Part shown: positions 22,724-32,880 of the stretch, in pieces
Numbering within the stretch: the first letter of the stretch is position 1
Layout of the letters: each line of letters opens with the position of its first letter
Source: Zygaena filipendulae
Lineage: Eukaryota; Arthropoda; Insecta; Lepidoptera; Zygaenidae
Assembly (NCBI GenBank): GCA_907165275.2
Contig: OU015654.1
Location: 12,479,501-12,543,500 of the forward strand
DNA: 64,000 nt
Direction of reading: 5' to 3'
Notes under the pieces: model-generated
The model's database searches: none
Told to the model about the DNA's origin: nothing
What the model saw: the letters and a program-made list of their open reading frames with translations, nothing else
Translations under genes and position numbers: made by a program

Positions 22724-23002
22724 AATCACGTGTCACGCTGTTTGTCCGCGATGGACTCCCAAACTACTGAACTAATTTTGATAAAAAATTTTAACCTTTT
22801 ATAATATGGTCAAACTTAAAAGGTAGGATAGTTTTTATCCCGGAATTCCCGCGGGAACTCCGGCACTAATGCGGAGAACAGTTAATCACTGTGAACTACT
22901 GTCACGGGTACAAAGAAGGACATAGAGTACCTACTATTTCCCGGAATTCCTGCGGGAACTCCGAAATTACGGCGGATGAAATCGCGGGAGACAGCTAGTA
23001 TT
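22724..23002 (-). repeat. Repeat family A, minus copy
   Basis: Starts AAATCACGTGTCACGCTGTT and ends GGGAGACAGCTAGTATT. It is nested in the Harbinger-like element just before the MADF frame. Confidence 0.7.
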
Positions 23003-23026
23003 ATTATAAATAAGTACGACGCGACG

Positions 23027-23224
23027 ATGATGGAGCAAAACTCTGAACGCGACATAACTGTGAAGTTATTAGAACTATATAAAGACTTTCCCTGTTTGTG
23101 GGATTTAACAAATAAAGATTACTTTAATAAAGAAATGAGAAATCAAGCTTATACAATTTTGTTTGAAAGTTTTAAGAGCAGGCGGCATGACGTCCGTACA
23201 CTTCTTCAGTGCATAGGCAAATGA
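23027..23224 (+). pseudogene. MADF-like domain fragment of a Harbinger-type element
   Basis: A 65-residue frame from ATG at 23027 reads LLELYKDFPCLWDLTNKDYF, then NKEMRNQAYTILFE. This fits the MADF (Myb/SANT-like) pattern: leucine-rich helix, P-x-LW, D/N-Y, then R-x-x-A. In PIF/Harbinger transposons the companion protein has this domain and helps bring the transposase to the ends. The frame stops after one domain, so it is truncated. A domesticated or host MADF gene is less likely, because it lies inside the terminal inverted repeats. Confidence 0.6.
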
Positions 23225-23552
23225 CGGTTGGATGCCCAACCGTCGGTACGTCTGTAGCAATGTCGGAACGGCTGGCACGACGGCGGTAATTGGGTTGGAT
23301 CCAACCAAGTTGGAACGTCTGTTACTAGTTTAAACCGCGTATTACTCCCGTTCGGGTAGGTGTGTTCTGCGCTCTAAACGAAAAGTTTACTTTATGCACT
23401 ACATTTTACGAAAGTTAAATAACTTCATTGCGCCCAGTCGGAATAGAAAAATAATATTGACAAACCAAAAGTGTTAAAAAGTTCACTACCTACTCTCAGA
23501 CTTTTTATTTCGTCTGAGTACCTACTATACTTGTTTGTTTACAAAGTTTAAC

Positions 23553-23893
23553 ATGAATAATAATCAAGGTAATAACCGTAGACCCGGGAACCCTGGCAAT
23601 GATGATGATGGTCCAAATGGATGGGCGGTGGCCGCCGGTGTAGGGGTAGCGGCGGCGGTGGTAGGCGGTGGTTTATGGTATTTATTAGGAGGCGATTCGA
23701 AAAAGAATTCTGAATCAACACAGCCGGCTTCGTCCACTGGCCCTGAAAACCAACCACTCCGGTATTTTGCGCCATCACCTTCTACAGACGACACGGCAAG
23801 AGTTAATAACAGCAGGACGGATAGTGCAGAGTCCTTTAGCTATAAGGATCTCTCCAATGTACTATTTGAAATGGCATCTTCAAATTCTGAACC
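23553..23893 (+). CDS. cGLR gene 2, exon 1: N-terminal membrane anchor
   Basis: Starts at the ATG at 23553 and ends in phase 2 before GTAAGT. It encodes an Asn/Gly-rich head, then GNDDDGPNGW and a hydrophobic Ala/Val/Gly segment (residues about 24-45) ending LWYLLGG, then a polar Ser/Thr-rich linker of about 65 residues. The pattern fits a single-pass N-terminal anchor with the catalytic domain on the far side of the linker. The small proteins at 31432 and 35910 start with a similar GNDD/GSDD-W-hydrophobic module. The full gene 2 protein is about 529 residues in four exons (23553-23893, 25814-26003, 26118-26804, 27800-28171). Which membrane it sits in cannot be read; mitochondrial or ER are both possible. 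Confidence 0.8.
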
Positions 23894-24647
23894 GTAAGTC
23901 GATGCGATTGTATTTAATATTTATGTATAGGTACTGGGCTGTGTTCGACAACCTCACCTTAATGCACCATACCACCCAGATATTGACCTGTATCAGCAGA
24001 TCTTGACACCAAATATCCATATCCACATCTGTGGATACACATTTTTAAGGATCTGGTACATCACTGATCTGTATCTATCTGGGGGCACGGTAGTGCCCCC
24101 GCAAAGACGAGCCAAGCAAAGCGCAGGGGCTCTACCTACCTTTTTTCAAAGCGCTTCGTCATTTTCTTGAACCCTTATAACTTGGGTTTGAATTATATCA
24201 GATAAACAAAATTCTCAGGATAAGTTGTCATTAGCAGACTTATTAAATATAATATAAAGTTTTAATTGCATAGCTCTCATACTTTAGATTTTATTGATGT
24301 CTAAAAAACCCTGATTTCATCACTGATTCACTGATGATCATCAAAATTCTAAGGGTATTTCCTAACATCCTAGAAAGCTGAAATTTGGCATGTAAGCTAA
24401 TATTAGTACACAAACAACAAAAAAATTATAAAAATTGTAACTTTTATCCCCCTTTTAAACTAGGGGATGGAAGTTTGTAGGAGACTTCTGTAATTTTGAC
24501 TTACAAAAAGAAATGAAATCCCAACAAAAACATTTTCATGCAAAATTTTGCCAAGACAAGACCATATTATGACTTTCATTACAGGTATTTCTGTTAAATA
24601 ATAGTTCTTGTAGTAACAAAACAGCCAAGCCTCTTTGACTAAGGTGT

Positions 24648-24745
24648 AGAGTTTGTGAAGTTAGACCTTGTAGAGTTAGGGTGTGTAGAGTTAGAAGCTT
24701 GGCTCTACATGAGGTCTGATAACTTTTTGAAAGTGCTAGACATAT
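24648..24745 (+). repeat. Dispersed repeat family L copy 1
   Basis: Contains AGAGTTAGAAGCTTGGCTCT and GGTCTGATAACTTTTTGA. The same sequence recurs with few changes at 34118-34213. Confidence 0.6.
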
Positions 24746-25018
24746 GGTCTCATCTTGGCAACATTTTCCCCTTCAAAGGTCACTCACAGGTATCCACAAT
24801 CTAGAATGACTCCACTTTCTACTCCGCTAAGAAGGACTGTATTGGGTGCTAACTCCCCTGTACCTCATTTTTGCAAACTGTACAATCAGCTGGACGAATT
24901 TGATATTATTCACTTTAATAGCCTAGCAAACCTCCACCACCATTTATTGAGCTCTAGATGGCCAACTGCACCATAGGATAAATTGTAGCATATAATATTA
25001 TTATTATTATTTCTTACT

Positions 25019-25230
25019 GTTTGTGCCCCGCGGTTTCGTCCGCGTGAGTTTCGGAATTCACACAAGAACTATTTTTCCTAAAGTAAAAGTAGGTAGCCTT
25101 AGTTGCTTCTTATAACATCTGCTATCTGCCAGTGAAAATCCCATTAAAATCAGTCCAGCCATTTCAGAGATCAGCCGGAACAAACAGACAGACAAACAAA
25201 AAAAAAAATTCTTTTGTGTAAGTACTGTGT
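25019..25230 (+). repeat. Repeat family A copy
   Basis: Starts TTTGTGCCCCGCGGTTTCGT and ends in the GACAGACAAACAAAAA segment. Confidence 0.65.
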
Positions 25231-25479
25231 ATGCTTTCATGTAAACTTGGTTGATCTGGAGTTGCTAATGGACACTTCAATTTTATTTAGACGTTATAGA
25301 TTTATAGATGAAATACAAAAATGATTTCTGCTTCTATAAAGTTAAAAGTTGTTTACTGCTTCTTCTTCTTTAAGTAGTATTAATTTCATTTTAATTTGCA
25401 TAAATTTAAGCATGTTGTGTTTACCTAATTAGTTGTACACGTAGCTTAACACCTAAAGCCACATTATTATTTGGACATA

Positions 25480-25760
25480 CCTAGATAAGCAATAGTGTGT
25501 TAACACACACTGGAGAAATTTTGAGTAAATCATGTTTTAAAATTATAGCGCCATTTTCTGTCAACATTTTTTATATTCAATATTTAGTTACATACTTAAA
25601 CAATGTAATAAGGTAAACACATAATTAAAAAACGTTCCCTAACTCTCAATAAATCGTTCTGAATAGGTAACTTAATTTTGTGGGTTAACATGTTATTGCT
25701 TATCTGCGTCCATTTATAGTACTAGCATGTTTATTTATAGTACTGGTGTATTAACTGCTG
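25480..25760. repeat. Diverged copy of foldback family M5
   Basis: CACTGGAGAAATTTTGAGTA and TTTTAAAATTATAGCGC match the arms of the element at 49341-49776, and GGGTTAACATGTTATTGCTT matches its inner arm. Confidence 0.55.
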
Positions 25761-25813
25761 GTAAACTTAATAAATAAATAAATAATAATAATGAATCTTT
25801 TTGTTGTCCACAG

Positions 25814-26003
25814 TCAAGGTGCTCTTGGTGAAAAACCAATTATCAATAACTTGAATGCCCTCTTAGAAGATTGCTACAAGAGATACATTGTGCTAAACGA
25901 CTGTGAGTTGAGAAAACGATATTCCGTTTTCTCAACTATATTCATGAAAATTCATGAAACAATGAAAGAAGTTGATCCATATTATAATAGATATTCTAGT
26001 ACT
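25814..26003 (+). CDS. cGLR gene 2, exon 2: N-terminal helix
   Basis: Enters in phase 2 after TTGTCCACAG and leaves in phase 0 before GTAAGT. The 190 bases encode QGALGEKPIINNLNALLEDC, continuing to YYNRYSST, an amphipathic helical region corresponding to the spine helix that precedes the catalytic GS motif in Mab-21 proteins. The last residues align with FKKYSSQ of gene 1. Confidence 0.85.
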
Positions 26004-26117
26004 GTAAGTATCAATCGAAATCAAATTGCATTTAAACAAGATTCGTTTCTACAACGCAAGATTATTTTAGCTGTGAAGTGTGAAATGCTTGTTTTACTAT
26101 ACTGTTATTTCTTTTAG

Positions 26118-26804
26118 ATTCAGCATGCTGGGAGTCATTATGACAATTTATTTGTTAAGAAAAATGATGATTTTCCTGATGAAGATGTTGATATAGTCAT
26201 AAGACTGCCTGTAAATTTCAGGCAACATCCTTCGAATGCTAACGAAAGTGACATAGTCCTCGAGCCAAAAACACCTGGGTATATCCAACTCAAAATGGGA
26301 GCTCAATTTCAGAATTTATTGATGAGGGATGTTGACGATTGGCAGATAAACAGAACCGCTTACCAGTGGAAGGATGAACGAAACTATTTACTACGGTCCA
26401 AATTCAGTTATTGGTTCAAAAGTATTGTGAATAAAGCACTGAACAAATTTTTACTAGATATTCAAGGTCGAAGATCTTGTTATGTAGATGGCGCGGCATA
26501 CACTATACGCACATCCGAGAGTGGTCCAGCAATTACTTTGATAATCGAGAATGCTTCAAAAGGTTTTAGACTCGATGTGGACTTAGTGCCTGCATTAAGA
26601 TTTCCAGAAAGCCGTTGGCCCATTTGCACTGGGTACAGAGAAATACCTTCTTATTGTGAGAGAGATTACTGGATGGTTGTGCCAAAGCCGAATAAGGCCG
26701 CACAAAATGAATATGATACCGATCGCTCATGGCGTATCGCTTTGCACAATCAGGAGAGGCAACTTATGCATGGAACTAACCATTTGAGGCAAGCCATCAG
26801 ACTG
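26118..26804 (+). CDS. cGLR gene 2, exon 3: catalytic core
   Basis: A 687-base exon between CTTTTAG and GTGAGT, phase 0 at both ends. It carries the nucleotidyltransferase signature: AGSHYDN with G182-S183, then DEDVDIVIRLP with D200 and D202, then FRLDVDLVPALRF with D330/D332, and YWMVVPKPNKA. All acids needed for two-metal catalysis appear to be present. The segment between the third Asp and VVPKPN is not split by an intron, unlike gene 1. A region around GAQFQNLLMRDVDDWQ is specific to this copy. By family knowledge such proteins make cyclic or linear 2'-5'/3'-5' nucleotide messengers that act on STING-like receptors. Ligand and product are unknown. Confidence 0.9.
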
Positions 26805-26849
26805 GTGAGTATAGCCATGATGCTATATTATCTTGTCTTTTCACTTTAA

Positions 26850-27086
26850 CCGCCGCACTCAGAGTCGACTTTAATGATTACTTAGTTAAGTATAGATTTT
26901 TAAAACAAAACTGCTGCAATCAGACAAGTTTAATAAATTAATATTAATTGGCATTTAACTAATTAAGTTACATCTCATTAAATGCCAATTAACATTAATT
27001 TACTGAACGTCTCTGATTACGGCAGTTATGTTTTAAAAATCTATACTTAACTAAGTAATCATTAAAGTCGACTCTGAGTGCGGTGG
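26850..27086. mobile_element. Palindromic MITE, family M1 copy 3
   Basis: A 237-bp palindrome flanked by TAA at 26847-26849 and 27087-27089. It starts 45 bp after the exon 3 donor of gene 2. It is almost the same as copy 1, so both moved recently or one source is recent. Confidence 0.88.
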
Positions 27087-27277
27087 TAAGACATTATGAC
27101 CCCTAGTCTTATAAAGCGTTAGTAAGGAGAAGCAGAAAGAGCAGCAGAAGCCTATGATATTTTAAAAACGCTAAAACTTTGGCATTTAGCTCGTCTTCTA
27201 TATGTTCCTAATTTTCTATACCATCCGATTGATTGTGATTAAACTTCTGTTATTATTTTAGTTAAATTTATTTAAGA

Positions 27278-27440
27278 CTAGCTGTGCCAGGCGGTTTCAC
27301 CCGCGGTAATTTCGGAGTTCCCGGGGAAATTCCGGGATAAAAAGTACTCTATGTCCTTCTCTGTACCCCTGACAACGTGCATGCCAAATTTCATCCAAAT
27401 CTGTTTAGCCGTTTTTGCGTGATGGAGTAAACATATGCGA
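27278..27440 (+). repeat. Repeat family A copy
   Basis: Starts CTAGCTGTGCCAGGCGG and contains CTGACAACGTGCATGCC. Confidence 0.65.
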
Positions 27441-27799
27441 GGATAAGAGCTCGAAAGCGCATTTTCATCCGACTTGCTTCTAATTTATTGTCGCTGCTCA
27501 GCTCCTGTGTCTTAGCGTTATGTTATAGCCTATAACCTGCCCTGGAGTATGAACTACAATCGTACCAAGTTTGGTTAAAATCCCTTCAGTAGTTTTTGAC
27601 CCATGCGTGCACATACAGACAGACAGTCAGACAGACAAAAAAATTTACTGATTGCATTTTTGGCATCAGTATCGATCACCATTCATCCTACAATATTCAT
27701 TTTTGAATATTCAATGTACAGAATTGACCTCTCTACAGTTTTATGATAAGTATGGATAGAAGAAGATAGATAAGTGGTTATTTTTTATTTTTGTTACAG

Positions 27800-28171
27800 A
27801 TAAAGAAATTGCGAGACGTCCAAGAAATGGACAAGATAGCAAGTTACTACATAAAAACACTGTTCTTTTTGGAGGTAGCGGAACGCGGTGATCTGAGTTT
27901 CTGGAGCAAGAACAATCCTGCAACCCTTTTTAAATTGATGGTGAGGAAATTACACGCAGCTATCGTGGCGGGGTACATACCGTACTTTTGGCACAAGAAG
28001 AACAACCTCATCGGCCAGGTGGACCGCGGGACGCTGAACGGGTACGCGGCGAAGTTGGACAAACTCATCAAAGTGTTGGACTCCGACGCGCCTGGTGACT
28101 ACAAATTGGTCGCCAAGTTCCTACTGACTCCGGCCGAGTTCGCAGAATACAATAAATATGTTTTAAACTAG
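27800..28171 (+). CDS. cGLR gene 2, exon 4: Mab-21 C-terminal half, shortened
   Basis: Starts IKKLRDVQEMDKIASYYIKT in phase 0 after GTTACAG and encodes 123 residues. It matches gene 1 exon 4 through IPYFWHKKNNLIGQV and LLTPAEF, then ends EYNKYVLN-stop. The stop TAG at 28169-28171 coincides with the CTAGCTG start of a family A repeat. Gene 1 goes on for about 115 more residues with a coiled coil, so gene 2 has either lost that tail or gene 1 has gained it. Confidence 0.87.
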   Translation: MKKLRDVQEMDKIASYYIKTLFFLEVAERGDLSFWSKNNPATLFKLMVRKLHAAIVAGYIPYFWHKKNNLIGQVDRGTLNGYAAKLDKLIKVLDSDAPGDYKLVAKFLLTPAEFAEYNKYVLN

Positions 28172-28450
28172 CTGTTCCCCGCGGTTTCACCCGCGTTAGT
28201 TTCGCAGATCCCGCGGGTATTCAGAGATAGAAGTACTACCATATATTTTTTTCTGTACCTACCCTTGACAACGTGTAGTATGCAAAATTTTATGTAGTTC
28301 AGATGGAAATTCTGGGGTAAAAAGTACCCTATGTCTTTTCTCTATACCCCTGAAAACGTGCATGCAAAAAGTCATGATCGGTTGAGTAGCTAAGACATGA
28401 AAGCGTAACAAACAAACAAACTCACTTTCGCATTTATAATAACTTAAGGA
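28168..28450 (+). repeat. Repeat family A copy, overlaps the gene 2 stop
   Basis: Starts CTAGCTGTTCCCCGCGG, so its second to fourth bases form the stop codon of cGLR gene 2. A duplicated inner part is seen (AAAAAGTACCCTATGTC...). It would form the 3' UTR of gene 2. Confidence 0.7.
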
Positions 28451-28605
28451 CTAGCTGTGTAGCGTGAATTTCGAGATTCTTCGTTGTACCGGGATATAAT
28501 TATCCCAAATGTTAGGATATAGGCTATCTCTGTGCCAAGTTTAATTCAAATCGGTTCAGTGGTTTTTGTGTGATGCGCGTTCAAACAAACCAACACCTAG
28601 ATAAA
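28450..28605 (+). repeat. Repeat family A fragment
   Basis: Starts CTAGCTGTGTAGCG and contains AATCGGTTCAGTGGTTTTTG. Directly follows the previous copy. Confidence 0.5.
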
Positions 28606-28866
28606 CACAACTCTTCCAATAATGGTTTACATTAGTTAGGGATCTTTTTTTTATTTCTAACGTACTACAGACACATGTGTATTCTATCTTTTCAAGTAGG
28701 TACATAAAAGTACCTAATATTGTTACAAATTACTAAGTTGCAAATTGCACCTTGCAATAATTAAGTAAATAATTAATTAGTACGTACTTAATGCATTTTT
28801 TTATCATTATATACTTACTGTCGCAGTCAGTGCCGTTTGTGTAAACCTTGGAGGATATGACTTAAA

Positions 28867-29122
28867 CGCTTATTGCACTTTACAATTTGTCAGACACCAA
28901 TCTAGGAAATCGGAAGGTGTAATCGAAGATAGAACAGTTGGTTCCGATTTAGGATCAGTGAGTGAGAGAGCGAGTGATCACACTACATTAAAATGTACCC
29001 CAGAGTAGTCTATTTAGGGTACAATTTAGTGCAGTGTGATCACTCGCTTTCTCTCTCTCACTCACGGATCCTAAATTGTATCCGATTTAGATTCCCTAAA
29101 TTGGGAGCAGTGTAATAAGCCC
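28867..29122. mobile_element. Imperfect palindromic element (MITE-like)
   Basis: Arms contain AGTGAGTGAGAGAGCGAGTG on the left and the complementary CACTCGCTTTCTCTCTCTCA on the right. Outer ends CGCTTATTGCAC and GTGTAATAAGCC also pair. It is non-coding. Confidence 0.7.
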
Positions 29123-31031
29123 ATTAGTGTAGTTCTGACATACCTACTAGGTATTTACATATTATTATAAAATTTATACAAGTACACCTAATTTATCCTA
29201 CACCTGCGGAATACAATATTCAAAATTTGATTAAGATTAAAAGAAACAAATTTCATTTCAAATTTAAGTATTTAATAGGTAGGTACTTATACTTTTAAGA
29301 TTATTATTAATTAGTAATAATTATGGTTAACCTACAATTTAAGTACGATACATTAACTAGTGCCTTTTGCAATAATTCTAAATGTTTATTATACATAGAA
29401 GTATATATTTTCTTACCAAAATGAAATTATTATCGTTTTAAAATTTTATTTTACAATAAAACTTTACAATTTTCATTTCCTTTTTATTTTCTAAATTCTG
29501 AGTTGGTATACCTATAGCTATCCATACAAAGAGATTATATTATAATAGATATTATACATAATTATATTATAATACCTACATTATTTAATATTCGTGACCT
29601 ACTGACTAGTGATAGAAATTAATGTTAAAACAAAAATTACGTGCTAATGCTAGTTTTTTCCGAATAAATCGAAATAACGAGCTTTAATCTGCGCGGGTTT
29701 CGGAATTTCCGCAGGAATTCTTTCACCCAAATAGGCGGCTAGGCGCACTTAATTGTCTCAAAAGAAACATAATAACCCTTATTGTTAGGCAAGTAGAAAA
29801 GAACAAAGGACAGAGCCAAAGGCGGCCTTATTGCTGGCTAGAGGTAATCTTTTCGGCAACCTTGAGGTGATGAGTGAGCTCTAAGTGGATCAAGCGAAGC
29901 ACTCAACTTCCGCTCTTATTACCAGCAGGAATAAACTAACAATTATGGGTTAGGGCTTGTGTTTTTGTTTATAACATGTGAATGTGAGATGACTGAACTT
30001 GAAGTGTAAGGTGTGTAAGCAAGGGCCACAGGAAGGACACGGTCGCAAGTTGCCAACGATACTACAAAGAAACACAGTACTATTTGTACTTCGAGCCTTT
30101 TATAACATAGTTCGGTCCATCTTTATTCTTATATATAAAAAGCTGTTCGTTTGTCTCCGTTAAAACACGAAAATGGTTGGACTGATTTGGCTAGATTCGG
30201 AGGTTACCGTAAACAGACCGACAGACAGACAGGAAAGAATTTTAAAAATTGTTTGTGTTAGTTGTTAGGTACCTATGCTAGTTTAACGCCCCCTTCTAAT
30301 ATTTGGTAAAAAATTTCGATGCACAGAAACGCGAATTCTACCTACTCTCTTACTATAGTAGATAGGTACCTTTGAAGGTTTTTTGCCATTGGTTTTAAAT
30401 TAAAAAGCTAAAGTTTTGAGTGTTGAAAAACGTCAAATGTCTGTGTGACGCGACGATCGTTCGACGATCGACACTATCGCCCTATATGTATATTAAAAAA
30501 ATATCCTGAAATGTTTACAAAACAGCGTCGTATGAACAATACATTGCTAGGTTCCGAGTTATTTATAATAACGACATAACGTAGCACGTATCAAGTCATA
30601 TTTTAGTAGCGGATAAGAACCTTATCAACGGAATCTGATGAAATGGAAACGTGATGCCCGGTTGGTAAACAATGTGAAATAATATCTGTGGACTGTGATA
30701 ATTCATTGCAAGGCACCTAATCGATAGTCACCTATTACTTCTTGCTTTTATCAGCAGCTTATCTCTAAGTTAGTAGGCACCAGCTAAGTCGGTACGAGTA
30801 GGTACCTACTAGGTACATTGAGGAATGATAGATACAGCAATATTGGCCTTGCAGTAGGTCAATATGACTGTGTATTTTTTATTGGATTATAATGCTTAAT
30901 TCTTACAAAAGGCGAAATTATTTAATGTATCGATAGAGCATTCTCTACAACCGTTTTCTTAAAAAAGAAAAAAAGGGGAGTTTTTTGAGAAGTTTGATTT
31001 TATTTTAAAGCTCTATCTAAGGGAGTGCAGA
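29123..31031. other. Intergenic DNA between cGLR gene 2 and small gene 3
   Basis: No gene was seen. Contains a non-LTR 3'-tail fragment at 29755-29850 (GGCGGCCTTATTGCTGGCTA) and a partial family A piece at about 30127-30245. Confidence 0.45.
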
Positions 31032-31168
31032 CCTTCCCCCCCTTAGACCAAGTAAGCTGGTATAGAAAACTAAGAAACGTTAACCTCGTGATGGTACGAC
31101 AATACGTTCCTTGAGTTTTCCATAGCGTTAACATCATCGTCATAGATTGTCAACTTGGCTAAGGGGGC
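31032..31168. mobile_element. MITE family M6 copy 1
   Basis: The right end GTCAACTTGGCTAAGGGGG is exact; the left end CCCCCTTAGACCAAGTAAGC is its diverged complement. A better preserved copy lies at 40383-40544. Confidence 0.65.
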
Positions 31169-31431
31169 TGACGATGAGTAGGTATTTCATTTATTTAGAT
31201 ATGATTCAAAATTTAAAATCATTTATCACTTTCACAATGTAAACTATAACTAAATAAATAGCTGAAGCCTCCTTTTAGGCATAAGTAGATAGGTAATATG
31301 CCTGTGCCGCTCCTCATAACTAATTTAAATTTAACAGAATACCTACACATTCCGAAAGTAATGTTCCGATTTTTTTTAATTATTTTTTTTTTCCTTTCGC
31401 CAACTTCACCGCGCTCGCAGCGCAGTGCACG

Positions 31432-31611
31432 ATGAGTAACCGGGGCGGCAACGACGACAGCGGCTGGCTGCCGCTGGCCGCGGGCGTGGTGGTCGGCGCT
31501 GGGCTGCTGACGCTGCTCTACAAGATGCTCTGCGCTGGCAACATCAACACAGTCAACCAACAGCTCGCCGCTCCGTACAAGTGTACGTGCAAGAAGGGCG
31601 GCAGAGACCTG
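31432..31611 (+). CDS. Small membrane protein gene 3, exon 1
   Basis: The ATG at 31432 opens 60 codons ending at a GTAAAA donor in phase 0. It encodes MSNRGGNDDSGWLPLAAGVV and continues through a hydrophobic helix (about residues 12-33, ending LYKML), then a tail with K-C-T-C-KKGGRDL. GGNDDSGW plus the following helix resembles GNDDDGPNGW plus helix in cGLR gene 2 exon 1. The tract is GC-rich against an AT-rich background, as expected of coding sequence here. With the proposed last exon the product would be about 68 residues. The family is not recognised. Its position beside the cGLR genes suggests descent from a copied anchor exon; that is inference. Confidence 0.55.
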
Positions 31612-31744
31612 GTAAAACGATTATAAACTCTTATGAGTTTAGTAGCTGTTCCATGTGCAGGGTGGCCTGGGCAACCCTAGAAACTTCTTTGCTCACCCTA
31701 AAAAAAAATTACATACTTTTATTTAAGATTATGGTGATGAAAGA

Positions 31745-32110
31745 GGCCATATTATGGTAAACAGGGGAATTAATGAAGTTCAATATTGTTTATTTCAAAG
31801 TGTCATTAATGGGCTTGTCAACCAAATTTTAATGTTTAGTCCGTCTTGTAGATTAATAAAAAACATTGGACACGTATTTTTTCATTTTTTACGTAATCAA
31901 AAAATAACGGAGGTTGAAATGTCGCGTGACTTCACGCCGTGCTTACAGTTTATAGCACGTTATGATGTCAAACTTTGATGCGTTTTATCTTAGATATTTT
32001 TTTCAATCATTTGAAAAAGCAAAAAATACTGGTCTAGTATTTTTTGTTAATCTACAATATGGACTAAATAGAATTTTGATTATCATACCCCGGATACACG
32101 CCTATTAAGA
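31745..32110 (+). repeat. CRE-containing repeat family C copy 1 (diverged)
   Basis: Shares AACATTGGACACGTATTTTT, TGTCGCGTGACTTCACGCCG and ATACCCCGG with copies at 39455 and 47508. The TGACGTCA sites are mutated in this copy. It lies in the intron of gene 3. Confidence 0.6.
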
Positions 32111-32179
32111 TTTCTCGTTACATGACTGTGGTTAATTCAGCTGGATGGCTGCACCGCCCAGATAAAATCTCTAGCGAGG

Positions 32180-32300
32180 CCAATGGGCTTCACCCGTGTT
32201 AATATGAGAGTTCCCGCGGGATCTCCGTGAAATTCGTTCTTAGCCTCCCACATATAAAATACCTACCTGCCGAATTTCAGTTTCAGGTTTACGTATAGTT
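32180..32300 (+). repeat. Repeat family A fragment
   Basis: GGCTTCACCCGTGTTAATAT followed by GAGTTCCCGCGGGATCTCCG. Confidence 0.5.
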
Positions 32301-32496
32301 TTAGAGATTTCGTGTTTAGTCAGTGGGTCAGTGACCTTTCGCATCCAATGACACTCGGGGTACCTTACTACTGCAGCTTCCTATAATATCATCTATCCCC
32401 TTGTTAGTGTAAATGACCTAATTAATAAGTTTAAGATTATTATACCTATTGTTTACTATGTTACTTTTATTTTATTTTAGTTTTCATAATATTTTA

Positions 32497-32595
32497 TCAA
32501 ATCAAATCAAATATGCTTTATTGCCCCAGAAGAGAAAATGAAAACTAACACAGATAAAAAGTAAATACAGAGCAAAAGGCGGTTAATTATTAAGG
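32497..32595 (-). mobile_element. 3' tail of a non-LTR retrotransposon
   Basis: On the minus strand it reads ...TTCTGGGGCAATAAAGCATA and ends in a (GATTT)n tail. The same tail occurs at 58684-58795. It is 5'-truncated and non-coding. Confidence 0.55.
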
Positions 32596-32722
32596 CTAAA
32601 ATATTAATGGTGTCATGCTTAAAATAACGTTTTACTTTTATATTGATTGTAATAAATAAATCAGTGAAAGAAACACCAATCGGTTGGTATTCTAAAAATA
32701 ATAACTATAGGTACCTAAGTAG

Positions 32723-32880
32723 GTCCCCGTGAGTGTCCGGGGACGTACCCCGATGTTTGAGCATTACTTGGGTAAATCCCCGTGAGTGTCCGGGGACGTA
32801 CCCCGATGTTTGAGCTTTACGTGGGTAAGTCCCCACGAGTGTCCGGGGACGTACCCCGATGTTTGAGCACGAAAGTTGGT
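32723..32880 (+). repeat. 53-bp tandem repeat, three units
   Basis: GTCCGGGGACGTACCCCGAT recurs at exact 53-base spacing: the CCCC starts are at 32725, 32778 and 32831. Each unit holds the hairpin TCCGGGGACGTACCCCGA. It is unusually GC-rich for the neighbourhood and lies in the proposed gene 3 intron. Confidence 0.85.

Larger units (their letters stand above)
21899..23330. mobile_element. Harbinger-like DNA element with nested insertions
   Basis: The ends are inverted repeats of about 40 bp: ACTAGTAACAGACGATCCAA on the left and the complement of TTGGAACGTCTGTTACTAGT on the right. Subterminal CCAACCGTC/GGTTGGA motifs recur inside. It contains a MADF-like frame at 23027-23224, an internal palindromic element at 22216-22714 and a family A repeat at 22724-23002. 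No transposase remains. PIF/Harbinger elements carry a separate MADF/Myb-like DNA-binding gene, hence the call. Confidence 0.65.
23894..25813 (+). other. Intron 1 of cGLR gene 2
   Basis: A 1.9-kb intron with a family L repeat (24648-24745), a family A copy (25019-25230) and half of a foldback related to 49341-49776 (about 25480-25760). No coding sequence was recognised. Confidence 0.6.
26805..27799 (+). other. Intron 3 of cGLR gene 2
   Basis: Contains a complete M1 MITE (26850-27086), a family A copy (27278-27440) and a reversed fragment of the long family A variant near 27690-27735. Confidence 0.7.

Noticed and set aside
31754..31978. 74-codon frame
   Set aside because: Lies in the CRE-type repeat shared with 39455 and 47508.
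32723..32880. CRISPR array
   Set aside because: The whole 53-bp unit repeats with no variable spacers, and the window is eukaryotic.
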